The notes under the pieces were generated by a model. That model made no database searches. It was not told the origin of the DNA and saw only the letters and a program-made list of their open reading frames with translations. A DNA stretch of 11,463 bases from assembly GCA_016743925.1 (NCBI GenBank), contig JADGFH010000115.1, forward strand, positions 1 to 11,463, in the 5' to 3' direction. Source of the DNA: Labilibaculum sp. Its GTDB lineage: Bacteria; Bacteroidota; Bacteroidia; Bacteroidales; Marinifilaceae. Both the position numbers and the translations under genes were made by a program. The number at the start of each line of letters is the position of its first letter. Position 1 is the first letter of the stretch. Below, in pieces: positions 6,484-11,463 of the stretch.

Positions 6484-6722
6484 GAGATTCTAGATTAATT
6501 ATGAGTTAAGAATTATGAATGATGAATTAACAATTACGAGTTAGGAATGATGAATTATTGAGGGGTCTCAAAAGTCAAAGAGTCTAAAGGTCAAAAAGAA
6601 CTTGTTGTCAGTTATCGGTTATCATTGATTTACAGTTTGCATAGTATTTCGTCAAATATTTTATCGTCCCGATAGGAATCGGGATGGGATTTAAAGGAAG
6701 AAGCTGCTGGCGCAGTTTCCCT
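6484..6722. other. Repeat-filled spacer with two hairpins
   Basis: No gene is seen. The part near 6484-6560 consists of degenerate GAATTA/ATGA words, including a 13-bp direct repeat GAATGATGAATTA at 6517-6529 and 6545-6557. Then come AGTC/GGTCAAA and GTTATC words (about 6573-6625). At the right, TCCCGAT-AGGA-ATCGGGA (6667-6684) is a perfect 7-bp stem with a 4-nt loop. GGGATTTAAAGG (6686-6697) pairs perfectly with CCTTTAAATCCC (6720-6731); its loop contains a further CTGC/GCAG pairing. The second hairpin overlaps the stop codon of the gene to the right (6723-6725). On the minus strand it could act as a terminator or 3' stabiliser, but no clear T-run follows. Confidence 0.6.
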
Positions 6723-7484
6723 TTAAATCCCTTCTTTTATCGGGTCCACTTTTTTCCTTGCCTGAATATGCTTTTTCAAACTGGGTTTTGTGCGCAAAAA
6801 AATATAGGATGTTATGGCGTTGGAAAGTTGGATTTTGACTTGGTTGTTGTGAATGACCAATTGCCAAGCATCCTCATCGCCATAGATGCGACAAAACTCG
6901 AGTTCTTCTATAGGCAAAAACAATGGCTTAAACCGATGTTTCATTTTTATAAAGCCTGCATCCCATGCTTTTTGTCGGTATCGGACAATAGTGGATTTAC
7001 CTAAGTTCAGCACCTTAGCCAGGTAATCTGCTGGAAGATCACGGTAGCGACAATTCATCGTGGTACGCCCTTTTTTTCGTGCCGACTGCCTTGCTATCCT
7101 ATCTTTGTATTGAAGGTAATAGGTAACCACCGCAGCATAGATGAATGGGCGGAAGTTGTTGAAATTCTGCTGCTCGTATATTGCACCGGTAGCAGATTGA
7201 AAATTGAGTTTCTTTGCCAGAACTAGGTAACCTACAACTCTAACACATTCACGTTTGGAATTCATCGTCACCCAAGAATTCTTTAACAACCAAGAGAGGT
7301 TCGCTTGAAGTGTTTTCGGTGACTTAATTTCAAGTGCCAAGCGTATCTTTTCTCTTTGCTCCTCATCCCATGAGACATATCCCGAACTCTGACTTTTCAG
7401 ATATAAGAAAAGTCGAAGCGGGTTGACTTTCCTATTGGAAAGTGCATACACCAAGAGTTCTATGGGGATGTTCATAGTTTGCAT
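6723..7484 (-). CDS. DNA-binding protein with two predicted HTH regions (mobile-element type)
   Basis: A basic protein of about 253 residues. The segment roughly 20-90 residues from the start (LRLFLYLKSQ to VVGYLVL) resembles a winged helix of the replication-initiator type. A second, clearer HTH lies near residues 150-180 (LPADYLAKVLNLGKSTIVRY, then a KAWDAGFI segment), and a Lys/Arg-rich stretch (ARKKGR) precedes it. The C-terminus is basic. Function is unknown; a transcription or replication regulator of an integrated element is plausible. It belongs to a minus-strand run with the excisionase-like and RteC-like genes upstream. A TTG at 7493 could extend it by three residues, but ATG codons at 7484 and 7475 are more likely starts; I chose 7484. 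A hairpin covers its stop codon. Confidence 0.75.
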   Translation of the reverse strand: MQTMNIPIELLVYALSNRKVNPLRLFLYLKSQSSGYVSWDEEQREKIRLALEIKSPKTLQANLSWLLKNSWVTMNSKRECVRVVGYLVLAKKLNFQSATGAIYEQQNFNNFRPFIYAAVVTYYLQYKDRIARQSARKKGRTTMNCRYRDLPADYLAKVLNLGKSTIVRYRQKAWDAGFIKMKHRFKPLFLPIEELEFCRIYGDEDAWQLVIHNNQVKIQLSNAITSYIFLRTKPSLKKHIQARKKVDPIKEGI

Positions 7485-7539
7485 GGCAAACAAGGTTAAA
7501 GTGATTAAAGGAGAAAGTAATTCAAGGATAAAGTGGAAA

Positions 7540-7622
7540 AAAGAATTACGAGTTAGAAATTACGAATTACGATGAGTTGCACTTCGTCCTTCGACTCCGC
7601 TCAGGAACCACACTCAGTGACC
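7540..7622. repeat. GAATTACGA words plus REP-like intergenic repeat
   Basis: Degenerate copies of GAATTACGA/AAATTACGA (about 7540-7572) run into a repeat with the core CCTTCGACTCCGCTCAGGA (7588-7606), followed by CACTCAGTG (7611-7619, a short palindrome). Sequences of this kind recur in intergenic regions of many Bacteroidota genomes, from general memory. It fills most of the spacer between the two HTH genes. Its GC-rich core contrasts with the AT-rich surroundings. Confidence 0.6.
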
Positions 7623-7630
7623 AAGTTTGG

Positions 7631-7921
7631 TTAAGAGTTTAGTGCGGGTTGGTAGTTCTTTTCAAGAACTTGTTTGAGATCGCTTGTTTTGTAGAGGGTT
7701 TTGCCTCCGAACTGGATGAAAGAAATACTTGCCTCATCGCGATACTTTTGTAGTGTACGCTTACATACTTTAAGCAACTTGCATACTTCATCGGTATCCA
7801 AGTAAGTATCCCCTAATGGGTTTCTTTCATTCAAGGAGATTTGTTTGAGAAGATCTTCAATGGATTTTGCTCTATCCAAAATTCCCAAATACATTTTTAC
7901 GATTTCTTTTTCTTGTTGCAT
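7631..7921 (-). CDS. MerR/excisionase-type helix-turn-helix protein
   Basis: The 96-residue product has a helical N-terminus (1-35) and an HTH_17-type domain (about 39-90). The domain contains YLDTDEVCKLLKVCKRTLQKY (40-60), then the wing FIQFGGKTLYKTSDLKQVLE (69-88). Such proteins act as excisionase-like or regulatory DNA-binding factors in Bacteroidota conjugative and mobilisable elements. The gene sits directly downstream of the RteC-like gene on the same strand, the pairing seen for excision-control genes in CTnDOT-like elements, though a 315-bp repeat-rich spacer separates them here. No integrase is visible, so it may be a remnant or a locally acting regulator. The ATG at 7921 is the first Met in frame. 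Confidence 0.85.
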   Translation of the reverse strand: MQQEKEIVKMYLGILDRAKSIEDLLKQISLNERNPLGDTYLDTDEVCKLLKVCKRTLQKYRDEASISFIQFGGKTLYKTSDLKQVLEKNYQPALNS

Positions 7922-7930
7922 AACGAAAAA

Positions 7931-7972
7931 ATTACGAATTAATAATCACGAATGACGATGTGTTACACATCG
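7931..7972. repeat. GAATTACGA-type words ending in a short hairpin
   Basis: ATTACGAATT and AATCACGAAT words lead into CGATGTG-TTA-CACATCG (7956-7972), a perfect 7-bp inverted repeat with a 3-nt loop. It lies 10-51 bp upstream of the excisionase-like gene start, so it could also be an operator. The word order (ATTACGAATT, then a CGATG hairpin arm) parallels the repeat block at 7540-7590, so it more likely belongs to the same dispersed repeat family. Confidence 0.5.
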
Positions 7973-8012
7973 AATGGATACAACAAGTTTAGGGAAGGGC
8001 ATGAAAAAAATT

Positions 8013-8174
8013 ATGCAGGCTGCATATAAAATAATTTAAATCCTTTTAGGGATAGAAGGGTATAAACCGCAAAATACAAGAGGTGGCTCGTTTTATTTTT
8101 TTTAGGTTGGTATCTGATTTTCACAGACTTGCATCGAATTGCTTCGCCAAATTCGAGATTACATGCAGGCTGCA
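8013..8174. repeat. Two copies of a palindromic 12-mer flanking a hairpin
   Basis: ATGCAGGCTGCA occurs at 8013-8024 and 8163-8174, 150 bp apart. The core TGCAG-G-CTGCA is itself palindromic, and the first copy extends to ATGCAG-G-CTGCAT. Between them TCGAATT (8134-8140) and AATTCGA (8150-8156) form a perfect 7-bp stem with a 9-nt loop. The block occupies the 315-bp spacer between the RteC-like and excisionase-like genes, which holds no gene that I can find. It could be a recombination or excision-protein binding region, or a leader with regulatory structure. Confidence 0.5.
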
Positions 8175-8236
8175 CATGATTATCAGTTAGTTATAGTGCT
8201 AAATACAATACATAAGATTAAATTTAGATCAAAATC

Positions 8237-8776
8237 TCATTCTTCGTCGTTTAAGAAATGATCACAATTCTCTTTTAATTCATCAAGAAATGGGGTTGTA
8301 TTAGAACGTGATTTTAACTTATGGATTCGACTCGCTAGATCATTGATGGGTTCCATTCCAAGAAATGATTCGAATTGTCTAAAAAGATTTTTACGTGTTA
8401 TCTGACACCCATCTTTTAATCCTATTACATCTGATAATTTAAGAGATAAAACCAACTCAATGAAATCTGATTTTTGACCTGACCATACCATGTTTGAGGA
8501 ATTCTTAACAAGCATATTTTGAAAATGCAGCAAATCTTTAAGGCAATCCAATCGGGCTTCAAAATATAAGTTCAAGGGAGATTCATAAAAATCTTTATTT
8601 TTTTCACTAAATTCTAGAACAAGCTCTTTACGGGACTGCTTTAGGTAGGTAATCTGGTCTGATATGGAATCAATATGACTCAATTCATCTTTTAAGCGCA
8701 TAAAAAATGGATAGAATTCCCTATGTTCATCTAACCAAGAATCATTACTGAATTTTGCTTTCTTAAACTTTTTCAT
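8237..8776 (-). CDS. RteC-like protein
   Basis: The 179-residue product is similar in layout to the C-terminal half of RteC, the regulator of excision genes in Bacteroides conjugative transposons. The family pattern is an aromatic-rich YFEARLDCL segment (71-79), then MVWSGQKSDFIELVLSL (96-112), matching the family's W-(T/S)-G-x-K-x-D-x-x-E-L pattern. An F-x-x-FLG segment follows (134-140), then IHKLKSRSNTTPFLDELKE (151-169), matching the usual R-x-x-R/S-x-x-T-x-FLD-x-L ending. RteC itself is longer, so this is a short or N-terminally divergent version. It heads a minus-strand run with an excisionase-like gene downstream. Recognition is by motif pattern alone. Confidence 0.75.
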   Translation of the reverse strand: MKKFKKAKFSNDSWLDEHREFYPFFMRLKDELSHIDSISDQITYLKQSRKELVLEFSEKNKDFYESPLNLYFEARLDCLKDLLHFQNMLVKNSSNMVWSGQKSDFIELVLSLKLSDVIGLKDGCQITRKNLFRQFESFLGMEPINDLASRIHKLKSRSNTTPFLDELKENCDHFLNDEE

Positions 8777-9600
8777 AAATCTAAGCTCTTTTTAGATGCC
8801 TTAGGATTCATATAAACTATTCTCAATTTAAAAGAAATTACCAGAATTTGGGATTTAATTAATCGCCCCTAAAGATGATTTTAGAAAAGAAGGCGGTTTG
8901 AATAAAGTAGGAATAAACCACAATAAAGGCAAGAACAACAGTTCATATTCGATCCTTACAAAAACATATCATACATTCGACTATAATTATCAATGTAGAA
9001 ACAAACAAGAAGATAATCGTCATGATAATACCTCTCACAACACAGATGGTTATTGAATCCAAATCTGTCCAATTTCTGCACCAATAACAGTTCCGATATA
9101 TAGAAAATAGACTTCCCATTCTGATTTATTATATGTGTTGCATTGTATTAAGAAAGGTTTCTCATTCTAAACACTTGCCGGTACTTATATTTAGGTCGTA
9201 TGTAATTATTGGCGCTGTTATATTAAGAATATAGTCAGCCATAAGTTCTTGCTGCTTTCAATAAACTATCCGAATTGCCAGATTGTATTGTAATGGTTAT
9301 TTTAAGCATGAATTATTTACGAAGAATCTCTAATCAGGAACTGAGAATTTGATATAAAAGATGAGAGTTGGAAGCCTAGAGTTTGAAAGTGCTATCCTCC
9401 TACTCTCAAAGTCTGTCTCCCATCTTCCAACTCTCATTGTTGACTAATTTAATCTCCCCGATAATTATTATACCATTTAATCTTAGAACCAAAATTAGAA
9501 TAAAGCCTCTACTATAAAGAGTCTCATTTAAATTCTTCTATCATAAAAGAACACCTCTCAAATTCAGACTTCTTTCAGTAACAATAACTTTAATGAAAAC
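8777..9600. other. 824-bp stretch without a confident gene
   Basis: AT-rich sequence with no open frame longer than about 55 codons that starts at an ATG. On the minus strand, several protein-like fragments follow one another in different frames: a 24-codon frame from ATG 9309 to TGA 9235, then an open stretch starting ADYILNITAPI ending near 9164, then EWEVYFLYIGTVIGAEIGQI ending at the TAA at 9052-9050. They could be the remains of a frameshifted gene, but each is short enough to be chance. The right part holds the 9361-9437 foldback. No RNA gene was recognised. Confidence 0.5.
9361..9437. repeat. 77-nt foldback (long imperfect hairpin)
   Basis: ATGAGAGTTGGAAG (9361-9374) is perfectly complementary to CTTCCAACTCTCAT (9424-9437). 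Inside it, 9378-9390 pairs with 9402-9414 at 11 of 13 positions, leaving an 11-nt loop. On the minus strand the element is followed by CTTTTATATC, so it could end transcription of the lipoprotein gene, about 160 bp upstream. The symmetry also fits a MITE-like or REP-like mobile repeat. No target-site duplication is obvious. Confidence 0.65.
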
Positions 9601-10830
9601 TTACTTAACATAATGGCATGATGCAGGGTTCCCTATCGTTGATACCATGTGAATGACTTCATCAGTTGTTGGATTATAGCTAAAAAAGCCTGCTTTGTCG
9701 CTTCCATAAGCTCCGATGATAACAAGATCCTTGTACGAACTAATAGGAACACTATGTCCATCTGTAATAGGAATACCTTTTATTTCCTTTATAGTTTTGG
9801 CATTGAGGTTAATAAGCACAGCCATTGAATTTCTTGAGGTATAAGGACTATTCATATCTAACAATTCAAAAATAGCTACATAAGCAACTAGCTTTCCATT
9901 GCCAATATATTTACAATTCAAAATAGATGCAGGTTTGTAAGAAGTCTCTTCAATGGTCGTGTTTGAAATATCCCAAGATTTAGATACATCAAACTCTGTT
10001 TTTCCTGAAGGAATACATACAAAACCATTATTTAAGTAGGTTGGGTCAAATCCAAATTCACCAACACAGGCAATATACATATCATTTTGCTCGTCAGTAA
10101 AAATCATACCTTTTGAGTTATCCATTGTTCGTGTTGGAAAAGATAAGTTTGTGGATTTTTCAGAAATTACTTTTATTACTTTATCTGTTTCAGGGTTAAT
10201 AACAGCCATATCTATTTGATGATAGTCTGCATAGGGCATATAGTCTGCTCCTACTTGACCTAAGCAAAGGTAATATAGGCCATCTCGAATAATGCCGTTA
10301 CCAGGATCTGGATTATTGTCGCCGTGGGCATATTCGGCAAGGTCTATTTCGCCTGTTTTTTTCATTGTTTTAGGGTTAATAATAAGAACCTTACCGATAC
10401 CATAAGCAGGGACATACATCTTTTCGTCATTTATTATTGTGATATTTGATGCTCCTGAATTTGGGGGTAAGGGTAACTTTGTTGGTACGCCTAAACTTGT
10501 AGTTCCATTATAAGTATATTTTTGGAAATTATAGTCGCCATCTTTACCAAAGGAAGGAAACACAAAGATATCCTTACCTCTAACACCTATACCTGTTCCA
10601 AAATTTACTTGAACAGCATTGGAGTTGTTAATATCACCAGAAAATTTGGCAACTAACTTCATATAAGAAGAACCACTCACTCCATCTGCATTCTTCACTG
10701 TAGTTACTATTAGGTGTTTAGCCTTTTGTACATCTGGAGAATTTGTTTCATCTTTTTCACAGCTTGTTATTGTACTCATTACTATTACTCCCATTAGCAA
10801 TAGCATCATTTTAGAACTTATTTTTCTCAT
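9601..10830 (-). CDS. DUF4374-like beta-propeller lipoprotein
   Basis: The 409-residue product has a lipoprotein signal: a basic N-terminus (MRKISSK), a hydrophobic core, and a lipobox ending at C24 (TITSC). The next residues, EKDE, resemble the Lys-(Asp/Glu)2 export signal that sends Bacteroidota lipoproteins to the cell surface. The mature part shows beta-propeller-like repeats (strands such as KMYVPAYGIGKVLIINPKT and IIRDGLYYLCLG) and matches the general look of DUF4374 proteins. These are commonly encoded beside TonB-dependent receptors in iron or siderophore uptake loci. Its start lies 18 bp after the stop of a TonB-dependent receptor, so the two are almost certainly one operon. The ligand is unknown. 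The DUF assignment is from memory of pattern and context, so it is less certain than the lipoprotein call. Confidence 0.75.
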   Translation of the reverse strand: MRKISSKMMLLLMGVIVMSTITSCEKDETNSPDVQKAKHLIVTTVKNADGVSGSSYMKLVAKFSGDINNSNAVQVNFGTGIGVRGKDIFVFPSFGKDGDYNFQKYTYNGTTSLGVPTKLPLPPNSGASNITIINDEKMYVPAYGIGKVLIINPKTMKKTGEIDLAEYAHGDNNPDPGNGIIRDGLYYLCLGQVGADYMPYADYHQIDMAVINPETDKVIKVISEKSTNLSFPTRTMDNSKGMIFTDEQNDMYIACVGEFGFDPTYLNNGFVCIPSGKTEFDVSKSWDISNTTIEETSYKPASILNCKYIGNGKLVAYVAIFELLDMNSPYTSRNSMAVLINLNAKTIKEIKGIPITDGHSVPISSYKDLVIIGAYGSDKAGFFSYNPTTDEVIHMVSTIGNPASCHYVK

Positions 10831-10848
10831 TGTGTTGTAATTTAATTG

Positions 10849-11463
10849 TTATTTGAATATGTACCTCAGTTTTAACCCCAAAACACGTCCGGGTAATGGT
10901 CTGTTAAACTCAGAAAGGATATTTGCATCGGTTAGATTCTTTATTTTCCCTGAAATAAATAGGTGTTCGTTCATAATGCTATGTTCAAAACCTAAATCTA
11001 TTGTCGTACTACGTGGTATACCCCTTTGGTCGTTTGTCATTTCAAAGTCGTAAAGGTATTCTTCCACAAAAGCAAGGTCAGCAAAAACACGTGTATTTTG
11101 TCCCTTACCTCCCAGTAGGTTTTCTTTATGGAATTCCAATCCTACATTAGCAAATAGATATGGTATATTTGGCATTCGCATATTTTTGGAAGGGTTAGAA
11201 ATCGAACTATTTTCTTTAAAATCTCTTACATCGCGCAAGTCTTGATAGGTGATATTACCATAAGCGTATAGTGCAGACAGTATGTCAGCTTTGGCTTCGA
11301 ACTCTACGCCCAAGGTTTGCATTTCCCCAAAATTTTGGTACTTAGCACCTCCCCAGGAGCTTTTTGTAAAGCGAATCATGTCTTCTAGATGCATATAAAA
11401 TCCGTTCAACTCAAGTTGAAGGTTACTTTTTGATGTACCTAAAAGGCTATACATTAGGCCAAC
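10849..11463 (-). CDS. TonB-dependent receptor, C-terminal beta-barrel part, runs off right edge
   Basis: The frame is open from the right window edge (GTT at 11463) to the TAA at 10851-10849; the Met at 11454 is internal. About 204 residues are visible. They show the alternating strand pattern of an outer-membrane 22-strand barrel: strands such as LQLELNGFYMHLEDMI, TLGVEFEAKAD, YAYGNITYQDLRDV, YLFANVGLEFH and TRVFADLAFVEEYLYDF, then a final strand VLGLKLRYIFK with aromatic residues at the C-terminus. NLTDANILSEFNRPLPGR before the last strand is a typical receptor signature. The plug and TonB box are outside the window. Cotranscription with the downstream lipoprotein (18-bp gap) suggests a substrate uptake pair. 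Confidence 0.92.
   Translation of the reverse strand, partial: VGLMYSLLGTSKSNLQLELNGFYMHLEDMIRFTKSSWGGAKYQNFGEMQTLGVEFEAKADILSALYAYGNITYQDLRDVRDFKENSSISNPSKNMRMPNIPYLFANVGLEFHKENLLGGKGQNTRVFADLAFVEEYLYDFEMTNDQRGIPRSTTIDLGFEHSIMNEHLFISGKIKNLTDANILSEFNRPLPGRVLGLKLRYIFK

Noticed and set aside
6684..7004. Plus-strand open frame beginning in the hairpin next to the two-HTH gene
   Set aside because: It is antisense to the basic C-terminus of a coherent protein and starts inside a palindrome.
7485..7493. TTG start extending the two-HTH protein by three residues
   Set aside because: ATG codons at 7484 and 7475 in the same frame are better starts and nothing supports TTG initiation.
8777..9600. Hidden tRNA or structured RNA in the gene-poor stretch
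   Set aside because: No cloverleaf arms, T-loop motif or known RNA pattern was found; only the foldback at 9361-9437 is structured.
10853..11053. Plus-strand open frame opposite the TonB receptor C-terminus
   Set aside because: It is antisense to conserved barrel strands and has no pattern of its own.

Overview
The window is AT-rich and looks like a chromosomal accessory region of a Bacteroidota bacterium. Supporting signs are a TonB-dependent receptor paired with a DUF4374-like lipoprotein, an RteC-like protein beside a small excisionase-type HTH protein, starts without Shine-Dalgarno sequences, and intergenic filler built from degenerate GAATTACGA-type words. A marine or anaerobic order such as Marinilabiliales is possible, but that is inference. 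No rRNA, tRNA, CRISPR array, integrase or transposase was found.

Left third (1-4471, all minus strand): two tandem paralogues of a type I restriction HsdR subunit. The upstream copy (4471-1151) encodes an HsdR-type nuclease plus SF2 helicase that stops at the end of the helicase core. It continues, without any frame break, into a membrane-type KAP P-loop NTPase. The downstream copy (1069 to beyond the left edge) has the same N-terminal layout; its C-terminus is not visible. By hand count the two are 265/356 identical with no gaps. The fusion has lost the usual arginine of helicase motif VI and has Asn in place of Thr in motif I, while its nuclease residues are intact. This is the most unusual object here: a candidate membrane-tethered, R-M-derived defence protein.

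Middle (4472-6483): an XRE repressor (minus strand) and two small plus-strand genes diverge from a 137-bp region holding a near-ideal palindromic operator. The module is bracketed by an intact gene of unknown function (6483-5905) and a decayed, 5'-truncated copy of that gene (about 4884-4636, 55/75 residues identical).

Right-centre (6723-8776, minus strand): a remnant-like cassette of an RteC-like regulator, a MerR/excisionase-type HTH protein and a two-HTH-region DNA-binding protein. The spacers carry hairpins, paired palindromes and REP-like repeats. The cassette resembles regulatory genes of Bacteroidota conjugative elements, but no mobilisation or recombination gene is visible.

Right end (8777-11463): an 824-bp stretch without a confident gene, carrying a 77-nt foldback. 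It is followed by a two-gene minus-strand unit, the C-terminal end of a TonB-dependent receptor and then a surface or periplasmic DUF4374-like lipoprotein. This is probably an outer-membrane uptake system, possibly for iron or siderophores, unrelated to the defence-like left end.
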